A DNA stretch of 64,000 nt from Nonlabens antarcticus (lineage in GTDB: Bacteria > Bacteroidota > Bacteroidia > Flavobacteriales > Flavobacteriaceae), in assembly GCF_015356755.1 (NCBI RefSeq), contig NZ_JADFCO010000062.1, positions 1-64,000 of the forward strand. The letters run 5' to 3'. Below are positions 28,478 through 38,215 of the stretch, piece after piece. The translations under genes were made by a program, and so were the position numbers. Position 1 is the first letter of the stretch. Each line of letters starts with the position of its first letter. The notes under the pieces were generated by a model that saw only the letters and a program-made list of their open reading frames with translations, was not told where the DNA came from and ran no database searches.

Positions 28478-29644
28478 ATGAGAATAGGCTTTGATGCAAG
28501 TAATATTGGCGGTGGGGGTGGTATCACTCACTTAAAAGAAATTTTGGAAAATTTCTGTAATGAAAAAATATTTGAAGATGTTGATGAAATTGTGGTTTTT
28601 GCCAGTCGAAAAACACTAGAGCATTTACGTCCATGTACAAGGATAAGTAAAGTAACATTTCCTGCTCTCAATGAATCACTTGCAAAGCGGCTTTTTTTTC
28701 AGTTATTTAATTATGATAAAGAGGTATCTAAGCGTTGTGACATTTTACTATCTCTTACAGGTGACTATCTAGGCAAGTTTAAACCTTTAGTCGGTATGTC
28801 ACGTAACATGCTACTCTATGAAAGAAATGTATGGGGTGATATAAAAAGTTTTAGAGAGAAAGCTCGATTTTACATCAATTATTTAAAACAAAAGTGGTGT
28901 TTTAAAAACTCCAGTGGCATAATATTTATTTCAAATTATGCCACTCAAATAATCATTAAACAACTTAGACTCGATAAAAAAAATACTAAACTCATACATC
29001 ATGGGGTTTCCACAAGATTTGAATCTAATGTAAAAGAACAAAAGGATATAATTAATTATAATGCCAAAAATCCTTTTAAAGTATTATATGTAAGTCAGGT
29101 TCATACCTATAAACATCAATGGAACGTTGTCAAAGCTGTGGATCGTTTAATTAGCTCTGGATACCCCATCGAATTGAACCTTGTGGGGTCAATCATTTAT
29201 AATCCTGCTGGAGTAATGTTGAAAAATGCATTGAATCATGCACAGAATAAATCATTTATAATTTACCACGGTCACTTGCCTTATAATAAAATTGACAATA
29301 TTTATAAAGATACTGATGCTATTATTTTTGCATCAACCTGTGAAAATATGCCTAACACTTTACTCGAATCGATGGCATCTGGCTCTCCAATTGCATGTAG
29401 TGATAAGCAACCGATGCCAGAATTTATTCAACAAGACTGTTATTATTTTGACGCGCAGTCCACAGACTCCATTGAGAATGCGCTATCGAGATTGATAAAT
29501 CATCCAACGGAACGCCGTATTTTTGCGGAAAATAATCTAAAGAAAATCGGCAACTATTCCTGGCAGAAAACAGCTAAAGAAACCATAGAATATTTAATTT
29601 ATATCCACAAAAATTATTGTAAAGAAAATATAAATCATGCTTAA
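28478..29644 (+). CDS. glycosyltransferase family 4
   Basis: A 388-aa GT-B enzyme. The N-terminus MRIGFDASNIGGGGGITHL is the acceptor-side glycine loop. The C-terminal half has KVLYVSQVHTYKHQWNVVKA and then CENMPNTLLESMASGSPIAC, which contains the E-x7-E donor site. It overlaps the capE-like gene by 8 bp and closes the glycosyltransferase group. Specificity is unknown. Confidence 0.88.
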   Translation: MRIGFDASNIGGGGGITHLKEILENFCNEKIFEDVDEIVVFASRKTLEHLRPCTRISKVTFPALNESLAKRLFFQLFNYDKEVSKRCDILLSLTGDYLGKFKPLVGMSRNMLLYERNVWGDIKSFREKARFYINYLKQKWCFKNSSGIIFISNYATQIIIKQLRLDKKNTKLIHHGVSTRFESNVKEQKDIINYNAKNPFKVLYVSQVHTYKHQWNVVKAVDRLISSGYPIELNLVGSIIYNPAGVMLKNALNHAQNKSFIIYHGHLPYNKIDNIYKDTDAIIFASTCENMPNTLLESMASGSPIACSDKQPMPEFIQQDCYYFDAQSTDSIENALSRLINHPTERRIFAENNLKKIGNYSWQKTAKETIEYLIYIHKNYCKENINHA

Positions 29645-30656
29645 ATATAAAACACTATTAATTACTGGGGGCACGGGATCATTTGGGAATGCGGTACTCA
29701 ATAAGTTTTTAGATACAGATCACTTCAACGAAATCCGTATTTTTTCAAGAGATGAAAAGAAACAGGATGACATGCGTAATTTATATAAAAACCCTAAACT
29801 GCGTTTTTATATAGGTGATGTTCGTAATTATGATAGTGTTGAAAGGGCGATGAGAGGTGTTGATTATGTTTTTCATGCCGCTGCATTAAAACAAGTTCCT
29901 TCCTGTGAATTCTTCCCTTTAGAAGCAACCCGTACAAATGTTTTAGGAACTCAAAACGTTATAGACGCTGCTGTGGTAAGTAAAGTTTTGAAAGTAATTT
30001 GTTTAAGTACTGATAAGGCAGCGTACCCCATTAATGCAATGGGCATTTCTAAGGCGCTAATGGAAAAAGTTGCAGTCGCTGCCTCCAGAAATAGTCCAGA
30101 TACCACAATCTGCTTGACACGTTATGGTAATGTAATGGCTTCTCGAGGTTCTGTAATTCCATTATTTATAGAGCAGATAGAATCAGGAAGAGAATTAACA
30201 ATAACGGATGCATCGATGACCAGATTCCTTATGTCTCTGGATGAGGCAGTGGATTTAGTTCTTTTTGCGTTTGAGAATGGCGAGGCAGGTGATTTATTTG
30301 TTAATAAGGCCCCTGCAGGAACGATCGGTGACTTAGCAGAAGCCTTAAAACAGCTATTGAATGCGAATAATGAAGTGAAAGTCATAGGTACGCGACACGG
30401 CGAGAAGTTGTACGAGACCTTATGTACGAGAGAAGAAATGTCAAAGGCTCAGGATATGGGAGAATTTTACCGCATACCAGCCGATAACAGAGATTTAAAT
30501 TACGCTAAATATTTTTCCGAAGGAAAAATGGAGCAATCCGTCTCTCATGATTATCATTCCCATAATACGGAACAAAAAAATGTTGAAGGAATGAAATTAC
30601 TTTTAAAGAAACTTCCTATAGTTCAGGAGGCAATTAAAACAAGTCAACATAATTGA
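29637..30656 (+). CDS. UDP-GlcNAc 4,6-dehydratase/5-epimerase (CapE/FnlA-like)
   Basis: First enzyme toward UDP-L-FucNAc: dehydrates and epimerises UDP-GlcNAc. It is an SDR protein of 339 aa with GGTGSFGNAVL at the N-terminus, the CapE-type HAAALKQVPSCEFFP, and LSTDKAAYPINAMGISKALMEK, in which Met replaces the usual Tyr. RYGNVMASRGSVIPLF completes the pattern. It is soluble, unlike the membrane-anchored homologue at 38520. The following cupin, 2-epimerase and reductase genes fit the same pathway. Overlapped by the next gene by 4 bp. Confidence 0.87.
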   Translation: MLKYKTLLITGGTGSFGNAVLNKFLDTDHFNEIRIFSRDEKKQDDMRNLYKNPKLRFYIGDVRNYDSVERAMRGVDYVFHAAALKQVPSCEFFPLEATRTNVLGTQNVIDAAVVSKVLKVICLSTDKAAYPINAMGISKALMEKVAVAASRNSPDTTICLTRYGNVMASRGSVIPLFIEQIESGRELTITDASMTRFLMSLDEAVDLVLFAFENGEAGDLFVNKAPAGTIGDLAEALKQLLNANNEVKVIGTRHGEKLYETLCTREEMSKAQDMGEFYRIPADNRDLNYAKYFSEGKMEQSVSHDYHSHNTEQKNVEGMKLLLKKLPIVQEAIKTSQHN

Positions 30657-31078
30657 AAAAACTAGTATTTACAAAAGGAGGATTTCATATAGATAACCGT
30701 GGTACAATTAATTTTAATAATAATTTTGACGCTACCGCTATCAAACGCATGTACTTAATTTCAAACTCAGTGCATCTAGAATACCGTAGATGGCAGGGAC
30801 ACAAGATTGAGAGTAGATGGTTTTCTAACGTTATTGGAGAAGTTGAGATACAAGTTATACACATAGATGATTGGAACCAGCCTGACAAAAATCTACCAGT
30901 AAAATCTTTTAAGCTAAAGGGCAATGGTCTTGATATTCTTTATGTACCTAACGGTTATGTAACCAGTATAAAATGTAATGAGGCTTTATCGAAAGTTTTG
31001 GTAATGTCCGACCATGCTTTAGATGAAGTTGATGACGAATATAAATTTCCTACCGATTATTTCTTTAACGCTAATTAA
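30653..31078 (+). CDS. cupin-fold sugar epimerase (WxcM C-terminal-like)
   Basis: A 141-aa single-domain protein starting with TTG inside the capE-like stop codon. The motif RMYLISNSVHLEYRRWQGHK and the later LYVPNGYVTSIKC resemble RmlC/WxcM-type sugar-nucleotide epimerases. In Staphylococcus CapF the equivalent cupin is fused to a reductase. Here reductase and cupin would be separate genes on either side of the 2-epimerase. The role as C3 epimerase of the FucNAc-like route is inferred from position. Confidence 0.7.
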   Translation: MKKLVFTKGGFHIDNRGTINFNNNFDATAIKRMYLISNSVHLEYRRWQGHKIESRWFSNVIGEVEIQVIHIDDWNQPDKNLPVKSFKLKGNGLDILYVPNGYVTSIKCNEALSKVLVMSDHALDEVDDEYKFPTDYFFNAN

Positions 31079-31091
31079 ATAATAGACGATC

Positions 31092-32216
31092 ATGAAAAAA
31101 ATAAAATTAGCAACAATTTTAGGTACACGACCTGAAATAATACGTCTTGCAGAATGCATTAAGAAGGCAGATAAATATTTTAATCATGTTCTGATTCATA
31201 CCGGTCAGAATTATGATTATGAATTAAATGAAATATTTTTTGAGGATCTAGGTTTGCGAAAACCGAACTATTTTTTAAACGTTGCTGGAGATAATCTGGG
31301 ACAAACAATAGGAAATGTTATTTCTTCTTCTTATGAGATACTAGCTAAGGAAAAACCAGACGCCCTATTATTGTTGGGGGATACAAATAGTGTATTGAGC
31401 ACGATAGCCGCCAAGCGCCTAAAAATCCCAATATTCCATATGGAAGCGGGTAACAGATGTTTTGATCAAAACGTGCCAGAAGAAATTAACCGCAAAATTT
31501 CAGATCACATTAGTGATATAAATTTAACTTATACAGAAAACAGTAGACGTTATTTATTGAGTGAGGGCTTTAGAAAAGATCACGTTTTTCTAACAGGATC
31601 TCCGTTAAGAGAAGTGCTTGAGAAATATAAGTCCGAAATTGAACGTAGCAACGTTGTTAAAAAATTAGACCTCAAGGAAAATAACTACATGGTAGTTAGT
31701 GCACATCGTGAGGAAAACATAGATCTAGGATCAAATTTTTCTGTCCTAGTTAAAGCGTTAAATAAGGTTGCAGAAGAGTATCAAATGCCCATTATTTTTT
31801 CAACACATCCTCGTACAAAAAATAGGATTGAAAAGGAAAACATCAAATTTCATAAACTCGTTCAAAACGTCCCGCCACTCGGATTTTTTGATTATGTTAA
31901 ACTTCAACAACAATCATACATAGTGTTATCTGACAGCGGCACTATAAGTGAAGAGTCTGCCATGATGAAGTTTCCAGCGGTAAGTATAAGAACAAGTACA
32001 GAAAGGCCTGAGGCTATTGATGCTGGAACCATAGTTTTGGGAGGTATTACAGAAGATGAAATTCTAAATGGGATTAATATTTCAAAAGGCCTATTTCATC
32101 AGGATATTCAGTTGCCATTTGAATACAACATTAGTAATAGTTCTGAAAGAGTTATCAAAGCGATTCAAAGCTATACATCGATCGTAAACAAGGTGATCTG
32201 GGATAAAAGTATATAA
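31092..32216 (+). CDS. non-hydrolysing UDP-HexNAc 2-epimerase (WecB/CapG/FnlC-like)
   Basis: A 374-aa GT-B-like epimerase. GTRPEIIRLAECIKKA at the N-terminus, FHMEAGNRCFDQNVPEEINR in the middle, VVSAHREEN, and SDSGTISEES in the UDP site are the family motifs. Within this gene set it most likely performs the last 2-epimerisation to UDP-L-FucNAc rather than making UDP-ManNAc. Position between the cupin and reductase genes supports that. Confidence 0.85.
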   Translation: MKKIKLATILGTRPEIIRLAECIKKADKYFNHVLIHTGQNYDYELNEIFFEDLGLRKPNYFLNVAGDNLGQTIGNVISSSYEILAKEKPDALLLLGDTNSVLSTIAAKRLKIPIFHMEAGNRCFDQNVPEEINRKISDHISDINLTYTENSRRYLLSEGFRKDHVFLTGSPLREVLEKYKSEIERSNVVKKLDLKENNYMVVSAHREENIDLGSNFSVLVKALNKVAEEYQMPIIFSTHPRTKNRIEKENIKFHKLVQNVPPLGFFDYVKLQQQSYIVLSDSGTISEESAMMKFPAVSIRTSTERPEAIDAGTIVLGGITEDEILNGINISKGLFHQDIQLPFEYNISNSSERVIKAIQSYTSIVNKVIWDKSI

Positions 32217-32218
32217 TT

Positions 32219-33088
32219 ATGATTAAAATCTTAATACTGGGAAGTAAAGGAATGGCAGGTCATGTTCTTTTTGACATTTTATCGTCTCAAAATAAATATA
32301 GCGTATATGGACTAGCGAGAGGAATCGAGAGCACTGATAGGACATTTAATCTTGATGTAACAGATATCGAGGGGCTCAATAACATTATTCAGAAGAATGA
32401 CTTTGATATCGTTATAAATTGCATTGGAATTTTGAATAAGGACGCAGAGAATAATCCTGCTAAAGCGATATGGTTCAATAGTTATTTTCCTCATTATTTA
32501 GAGAACATCACTAGAAACACAAATGTAAAGATCATACATATTAGCACAGACTGCGTGTTTTCAGGAAAACGTGGCTCTTACACTGAAAACGATTTTCGGG
32601 ACGGAACCGGCTTTTATGCAACATCCAAAGCTTTGGGGGAATTAGAAAACGAAAAAGATCTAACAATAAGAACTTCCATTATCGGACCAGAATTGAATCC
32701 AAAGGGAATCGGTTTATTTCATTGGTTTATGACGCACTCCATGGATGATAAACTTCAAGGGTTTTCTCAAGTGTTCTGGTCGGGATTGACCACAATTGAA
32801 CTTGCTGACATAGTCATCCAATCAATAGACGCTAATTTAACAGGTCTTAGAATAGCATCTGTAGTTCCCAGTATAGATAAATTTACGCTTCTTAAAAAGT
32901 TCAACTCGGTATTTAGTAATGATTTACATGTTATAACCGAGAAAGATGATTACAAAAGCAATAAAAGTTTAATATCTACTAAGAAAGATTTTCATTACAT
33001 CATATCTAATTATGATGTAATGCTGTATAATATGAAAAAATACCTGATATCTAAGTCCGCAACTTACCCTCATTATAACATCCATTAA
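32219..33088 (+). CDS. RmlD-like nucleotide-sugar 4-ketoreductase (FnlB/CapF-type role)
   Basis: A 289-aa SDR protein with ILGSKGMAGHVLFDIL at the N-terminus, IHISTDCVFSGKRGSY, and YATSKALGELEN with the Tyr-x3-Lys pair. It belongs to the dTDP-4-dehydrorhamnose reductase family. Between a 2-epimerase and a WbuB-like transferase, it most likely reduces the 4-keto intermediate of UDP-L-FucNAc. A role as the missing RfbD is possible but less favoured by position. It starts 2 bp after the 2-epimerase and its stop abuts the next start. Confidence 0.82.
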   Translation: MIKILILGSKGMAGHVLFDILSSQNKYSVYGLARGIESTDRTFNLDVTDIEGLNNIIQKNDFDIVINCIGILNKDAENNPAKAIWFNSYFPHYLENITRNTNVKIIHISTDCVFSGKRGSYTENDFRDGTGFYATSKALGELENEKDLTIRTSIIGPELNPKGIGLFHWFMTHSMDDKLQGFSQVFWSGLTTIELADIVIQSIDANLTGLRIASVVPSIDKFTLLKKFNSVFSNDLHVITEKDDYKSNKSLISTKKDFHYIISNYDVMLYNMKKYLISKSATYPHYNIH

Positions 33089-34299
33089 TGAGGATATTGA
33101 TTGTAACACAATACTTCTATCCGGAAAATTTCAGGATCAATGATGTAGCTCTAGGATTGAAGGACCTTAACCACGAGGTGACTGTCTTAACTGGTAAGCC
33201 TAATTATCCAAAGGGAGTATTTTATGATGGTTATGGTTTTTTTAAACCATCCAAGGAAACTTGGAAAGGTATAAGTATTCATCGCTCACCGTTAGTACCT
33301 AGAGGCAAGGGTGGAGGCCTTAGATTGATTATTAACTATTTAAGTTTTGCAGTTTTCGCGTCACTAAAAAGTTTGTTTATCAAAGGGGATTTTGATGCTG
33401 TATTTGTTTACGAACCATCGCCTATCACTGTAGGCCTGCCAGCTATTACCTTGGGTAAAAGAAAAAAAGTTCCTGTTTACTTTTGGGTTCAGGATCTATG
33501 GCCAGAAAGTATAGAGGCAGCCGGTCAACTCTCTAATAGGAATATCTTAGCACTAGTTAATAAATTTACTAAATGGGTTTATAGAAATTCTAAGAAGATT
33601 CTGATCCAGTCCCCAGGTTTTAAAGAGTATATATTAAATCAAAATGTGAGTGAAAGTAAGATTCTCTATTTTCCCAACTCCACAGAAAGTTTCTATAAAG
33701 TAGTAGAACCTAGGATTGATATACAAAAACAAGTTCCTGATTCAGCTTTTACGGTTATGTTTGCTGGCAATATCGGTGAAGCTCAAGATTTTGATAATAT
33801 TATAGAAGCATTCAGAATTATTCTAAACACTACTAAAGAGATTAATCTCGTAATTTTAGGGGATGGTAGGAAGAGAAATGAAATTGAGCAACAAATTATT
33901 GAAGAAGGATTAAATCAAAACATCATTTTTCTCGGCAGCAGACCTCCTGAAACTATGCCTCATTATTTCGCATGCGCCGATGCTTTGTTAGTTTCCCTAA
34001 AAGATGAACGCATATTCTCATTAACCATTCCATCTAAATTGCAAAGTTATATGGCTTGCGGTAAGCCCATAATTGCTTCCCTAGATGGAACTGCTTCCAG
34101 AATTGTAAATGAGTCAAAATCTGGAAGATCCTGTAAACCTGGTAATCCTAATGATTTGGCAAAAGTGATACTTGAAATGTTTGAATTAAATGATGAAGAA
34201 AGAAAGGTATTGGGACAAAATGCCTTGAATTACTGTGGAGATAATTTTAATAGAGATAAGTTACTTTTTAAATTAACTGAAATCCTTTCAGGAAACTAA
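33088..34299 (+). CDS. WbuB-like glycosyltransferase family 4
   Basis: A 403-aa GT-B enzyme beginning with ILIVTQYFYPENFRINDVA, the pattern of WbuB L-fucosamine transferases. VYFWVQDLWPESIEA and MFAGNIGEAQDFDNIIEAF follow, then SKLQSYMACGKPIIASLDG in the donor site. In E. coli O26 wbuB follows fnlABC, and here it follows the equivalent genes. It therefore probably transfers L-FucNAc (inference from family and position). Confidence 0.86.
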   Translation: MRILIVTQYFYPENFRINDVALGLKDLNHEVTVLTGKPNYPKGVFYDGYGFFKPSKETWKGISIHRSPLVPRGKGGGLRLIINYLSFAVFASLKSLFIKGDFDAVFVYEPSPITVGLPAITLGKRKKVPVYFWVQDLWPESIEAAGQLSNRNILALVNKFTKWVYRNSKKILIQSPGFKEYILNQNVSESKILYFPNSTESFYKVVEPRIDIQKQVPDSAFTVMFAGNIGEAQDFDNIIEAFRIILNTTKEINLVILGDGRKRNEIEQQIIEEGLNQNIIFLGSRPPETMPHYFACADALLVSLKDERIFSLTIPSKLQSYMACGKPIIASLDGTASRIVNESKSGRSCKPGNPNDLAKVILEMFELNDEERKVLGQNALNYCGDNFNRDKLLFKLTEILSGN

Positions 34300-34591
34300 T
34301 TAATATTGCAGAACAGTAAATTTACATCGATAATTTCTGATCTCTATCGTTTAAATTATTATTAGATTTTGAGCATAGCTCGACATCAAATTAAACGGAA
34401 GTTTTAGATTTCAAGAAATGTACATCCATTTAATTACCCTTATGATAACTAAAGACCATTTATTAATAATGAAATTTTTAATAGGCGGTCTGTAACGTAT
34501 TGTTGAAATCGTAAATACTAAAAAAGGATTTAGGTTAATTTACATTAAAATTTAGCCTTCAAATCTCGGAAAATTCATAAAAGTATATCCA
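34300..34591. other. 292-bp intergenic gap
   Basis: AT-rich, without open frames, repeats of the families seen elsewhere, or a clear TAnnTTTG element. It probably separates two transcripts, the FucNAc-like module and the initiation module. Confidence 0.5.
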
Positions 34592-35518
34592 GTGAATAAA
34601 ATTATTATTTCAGGAGCCTCAGGTTTCGTAGGGCAAAACCTTATACCTTATTTAGAGGGTAATGGATTGAATGTTATTGCACTGTCACGCGAAAGTAAAG
34701 TTGCAAAAACAATTACATACGACGGTATTTCTATAGATAACTGGAATAACGCATCCACCTTTGTCCATCTAGCAGGCAAAGCGCACGACCTTAAAAAGAC
34801 ATCTGATGACTCTGCTTATTTTGAAGTTAACCGAGATCTGACTATAAAATTATTCAACCAGTTTTTAAAGAGTGATTGTTCTACCTTTATCTTTATGAGT
34901 TCCGTAAAAGCAGCGGCAGATGAAGTGGAAGGAGTTCTTGAAGAATCCTATATTCCAGATCCCCAAACTCCCTATGGAAAATCAAAGCGAGAAGCGGAAG
35001 AATATTTGCTAGCCCAAAACTTACCTCACGGTAAGAACTTGTATATACTAAGACCTTGTATGATCCATGGCTCTGGTAATAAGGGAAATTTGAATCTACT
35101 TTATCAAGTGGTAAAAAATGGAATTCCTTATCCGTTGGGAATTTATGAGAATAAAAGGTCTTTTCTTTCCATTCAAAACCTCAATATTATTATTGCTGCG
35201 TTCATAAAACAACAACCAGCATCAGGAATTTATCATATTGCTGATGATGAGCCTATTTCAACATCTGATTTGATTCGATTGATTGGAGCTGTTTTGAAAA
35301 AGAAACCAATGATTTTAAATGTACCAAAGCCTGTAATGCAAGGATTGAGTAGACTAGGTGGTATGCTGAAAGCCCCATTTGATACCAATGCATTGCAAAA
35401 ACTAACGGAAAGCTATGTTGTCAGTAATAAAAAGGTCAAAGAAAGCCTTAATATAACCCAGCCTTGGGATACTATTGCTGGCCTAAAGAAAACAATTGAA
35501 TCATTTGACCTTAAATAA
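34592..35518 (+). CDS. NAD-dependent sugar-nucleotide epimerase/reductase (WbpV-like)
   Basis: A 308-aa SDR protein starting with GTG. It has SGASGFVGQNLIPYL at the N-terminus, HLAGKAHDL, FMSSVKAAADEVEG, and YGKSKREAEEYLL with the catalytic Tyr-x3-Lys. The HLAGKAHDL motif and its position right before a WbpL-like transferase match WbpV, which reduces the 4-keto product of a WbpM-type dehydratase to UDP-QuiNAc or UDP-FucNAc. A WbpM-type dehydratase is present at 38.5 kb. Overlaps the next gene by 1 bp. Confidence 0.85.
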   Translation: MNKIIISGASGFVGQNLIPYLEGNGLNVIALSRESKVAKTITYDGISIDNWNNASTFVHLAGKAHDLKKTSDDSAYFEVNRDLTIKLFNQFLKSDCSTFIFMSSVKAAADEVEGVLEESYIPDPQTPYGKSKREAEEYLLAQNLPHGKNLYILRPCMIHGSGNKGNLNLLYQVVKNGIPYPLGIYENKRSFLSIQNLNIIIAAFIKQQPASGIYHIADDEPISTSDLIRLIGAVLKKKPMILNVPKPVMQGLSRLGGMLKAPFDTNALQKLTESYVVSNKKVKESLNITQPWDTIAGLKKTIESFDLK

Positions 35519-36486
35519 TGACTTATCTCATAATATTTTTCATATTGATGGTGTTGTCATTTGCATATTATAAAATAGCAGACTACTTTAATATCGTCGA
35601 CAAACCCAATCATCGCAGCTCCCACACCATAAATACGATTCGAGGCGGCGGTATCTTATTCTACTTTGCCATACTTATTTATTTTATTTGGAGCGATTTC
35701 AATTTCCCCCTCTTATTTGTTGGAATAACGATGATTGCGGTAGTGAGTTTTATTGATGATCTTCATCCTTTACCCCCTAAACTGCGTTTGCCCGTACAAT
35801 TTATTTCGATTGTTTTGGTACTGCTGCAATTGAACTTAGACTTTCCGTACTATATTTTATTACTGCTGCTTATTTGTGGTGTAGGATTTATCAATGTTTA
35901 TAATTTTATGGATGGTATTAACGGCCTCACGGGTCTGTATTCTTTGGTAGTTGTGCTGTTCATGATTGTATTTAATGAATATAGTTATTCGTTTATTGAT
36001 CTTGATTTACTTGTGTTTATCGCTCTGTCATTGATAATATTTGGGTTTTATAATTTTCGAAAAAAAGCATTATTTTTTTCTGGGGATGTTGGAAGTATTA
36101 GTATGGGAGTGATATTTTTCTTTTTATTACTCAAGTTGTATGCAGTGATACAGGCTCCTTCTGTGATCTTGATTTTTAGTGTTTATGGTGTTGATGGTGT
36201 TATCACTATCCTTAAAAGATTGCGTTTAAAAGAACGTATTAGTGAAGCTCACAGGCGTCATGTTTATCAAATCCTTGTGGATAAAGCAGGAACCTCGCAT
36301 CTTACTGTTTCCGCTCTTTATGCAGGATTACAAGCTGTGTTATGTTCTATTTTCTATTTTATATATGAGATGAGTATTCTTGCTCAAATTATTATCTCGT
36401 TAGTCACATTACTATTGACTACTCTTCTTTATCTTTTTGCTAATTACAAATACCAGCCAGATACCCTAATATTTGAAAATGATTAA
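35518..36486 (+). CDS. undecaprenyl-phosphate sugar-1-phosphate transferase (WecA/WbpL-like)
   Basis: Starts repeat-unit assembly by moving a HexNAc-1-phosphate onto undecaprenyl phosphate in the inner membrane. It has 322 aa and about ten hydrophobic segments. It carries the MraY/WecA motifs SFIDDLHPLPPKLRL, NVYNFMDGINGLTGL, FSGDVGSISMG and EAHRRHVYQ. It is the only initiating transferase of the locus; no PglC/WcaJ-type enzyme is seen. With the WbpV-like and WbpM-like neighbours it suggests QuiNAc or FucNAc as the first sugar. Confidence 0.9.
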   Translation: MTYLIIFFILMVLSFAYYKIADYFNIVDKPNHRSSHTINTIRGGGILFYFAILIYFIWSDFNFPLLFVGITMIAVVSFIDDLHPLPPKLRLPVQFISIVLVLLQLNLDFPYYILLLLLICGVGFINVYNFMDGINGLTGLYSLVVVLFMIVFNEYSYSFIDLDLLVFIALSLIIFGFYNFRKKALFFSGDVGSISMGVIFFFLLLKLYAVIQAPSVILIFSVYGVDGVITILKRLRLKERISEAHRRHVYQILVDKAGTSHLTVSALYAGLQAVLCSIFYFIYEMSILAQIIISLVTLLLTTLLYLFANYKYQPDTLIFEND

Positions 36487-37612
36487 ACCAGCGAGGATAG
36501 TGCTTTCTCCTATGATTTATGAAGAGGAACTTAAATTGTCTTTAGGTGCTTTTAATTCAAACACTATAGCGGAAGATATTAGCCGTTTTGAACAACAATG
36601 CCAAAGCATTTTAAATATAAATAGGCCTATTTTAGCACTTAATAGTGGTACAGCTGCGATTCATCTATCATTGTTATTAGCGGGAATTAAGAAAGGTGAT
36701 CATGTGCTTTGTCAATCCATGACTTTTGTAGCAAGTGCGAATCCGCTGTTATACATAGGTGCTATTCCAGTTTTTATTGATAGCGAGAAGAACTCATGGA
36801 ACATGGATCCTCAATTGATGGAAGAAGCCTATCAGGATTTAAAAGGAAAAGGAATTCATGTAAAAGCGATAATGCTTACCAGTATTTATGGGATGCCTTT
36901 TGATTATGAATCTATTTCCGCTTTCGCGAAAGCGAACCAACTGAAACTCATAGATGATAGCGCGGAAGCTTTGGGAAGTTCTTTTCAAAATAAAGCCAAC
37001 GGAACATTGGGCGATTATGGAATTATCTCGTTTAACAATAATAAAATAATAACGACATCTGGAGGGGGATTGTTAGTTTGTCCATGTCAGGAACAGTATG
37101 AAAGAGGTTTGTTTCTCGCCACACAAGCAAAAGAGAAACAGCCGTATTATCAGCATGAAGAAATAGGTTACAATTACCGAATGGGGCACATCAATGCGTT
37201 ATTAGGATTGGCTCAATTGCCTTATTTACTGTCAAGAATACGATCTAGGCGAGCTATGAATGCATTTTATCAGGAGCTATTTAAGGATATTGCTGGAGTC
37301 ACGGTACAGGTGGAGAAGACGGCAGACTATTATTCCAACCACTGGCTTAGCGCCATACTGGTAGATCCATCTAAAACAGGAGGTATTTCAAGAGAAGATC
37401 TGCGACTGGCCTTGGAGGCTGAAAATATCGAATCCAGACCGCTCTGGAAACCCATGCATTTGCAACCTTTATATGAAAAATATCCCTATTATGGTGGAAC
37501 GGTATGCGAAGAATTGTTTGAACAAGGTTTATGTTTACCGTCTGGATCTAATCTTACTGATACTGATAGAAGTAGGATTAAGGCTGCGGTATTGAAGGTT
37601 TTTAATTCATAA
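36479..37612 (+). CDS. DegT/DnrJ/EryC1-family sugar aminotransferase (PglE-like)
   Basis: A 377-aa PLP enzyme predicted to aminate a 4-keto-6-deoxy UDP sugar. The PLP-binding lysine is K189 in SFNNNKIITTSGGG, preceded by IDDSAEALGSS with the cofactor-binding aspartate. NSGTAAIHLSLLLAG near the N-terminus binds the phosphate. The SFNxNKIITTSGGG pattern is that of PglE/bacillosamine-type transaminases. The palindrome at 36919-36934 encodes AFAKA within the helix before KLIDD. It overlaps the preceding gene by 8 bp. The acetyltransferase that would follow is not present. Confidence 0.88.
   Translation: MIKPARIVLSPMIYEEELKLSLGAFNSNTIAEDISRFEQQCQSILNINRPILALNSGTAAIHLSLLLAGIKKGDHVLCQSMTFVASANPLLYIGAIPVFIDSEKNSWNMDPQLMEEAYQDLKGKGIHVKAIMLTSIYGMPFDYESISAFAKANQLKLIDDSAEALGSSFQNKANGTLGDYGIISFNNNKIITTSGGGLLVCPCQEQYERGLFLATQAKEKQPYYQHEEIGYNYRMGHINALLGLAQLPYLLSRIRSRRAMNAFYQELFKDIAGVTVQVEKTADYYSNHWLSAILVDPSKTGGISREDLRLALEAENIESRPLWKPMHLQPLYEKYPYYGGTVCEELFEQGLCLPSGSNLTDTDRSRIKAAVLKVFNS
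36919..36934. repeat. 16-bp palindrome, copy 5 (inside the aminotransferase gene)
   Basis: Perfect copy, translated as AFAKA. Confidence 0.95.
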
Positions 37613-37664
37613 ATCTATTTTAAAATATTTTGGTGATTTTGTTTTGAGTCAATAATTTAGTTTA

Positions 37665-37699
37665 GGCATGAGGCATGAGGCATGAGGCATGAGGCATGA
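37665..37699. repeat. heptamer tandem array (GGCATGA)x5
   Basis: Five perfect tandem copies, about 50 bp after the aminotransferase stop. Confidence 0.95.
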
Positions 37700-37808
37700 G
37701 AGATGAAAAAATCAAAGTCGATCTGAATTACTTCCCCTAATGATTCCTGTTTCGAGCGGAAGACAAATGATGGATTTTGAATATTTGCTAGAAACTTTGA
37801 TGTGCTTG

Positions 37809-37845
37809 TTTTCCCTTGGGGAAATGCCGAAGGCAATGGGGATGG
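37809..37845 (+). repeat. double-hairpin repeat, copy near 37.8 kb
   Basis: TTTTCCC/GGGGAAA stem followed by TGCCGAAGGCA. The next 25 bp are also shared with the copy at 38216. Confidence 0.75.
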
Positions 37846-38215
37846 TATATCGAGAATCAAAATCAAAGTCAATCTGAACTACTTCATCTACTGATTTATG
37901 TTTCGAGCGAGAGTCGAGAAAAGGTATTTGTACCAAACAAGAATCAACAAACCACATCTCGACTCTCGCTCGATACTGGTTACTGCATTTATGGATGAAT
38001 AGTTAAGATGATGATGAGGCCTGTCACTCTGAATTTAGTTCAGGGTCTCTTGATGCAGCGGTCAAATCTGGTCAGCAGTTGCGATTGAGATCCTGTTGAT
38101 TCTAGTTAACCTCAATTTAACAATCAGTTTCAGGAGATGCTGAACCAAGTTCAGCATGACAAGAACAATCAGAGATGTTGAAATTTTATTTGTAAACCTA
38201 TTTTTGTTTTACTTG

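Noticed and set aside
37657-37998. Open frames on both strands after the aminotransferase gene
   Set aside because: They translate the GGCATGA array and the double-hairpin repeat; frames on opposite strands are equally open, as expected for repeats.
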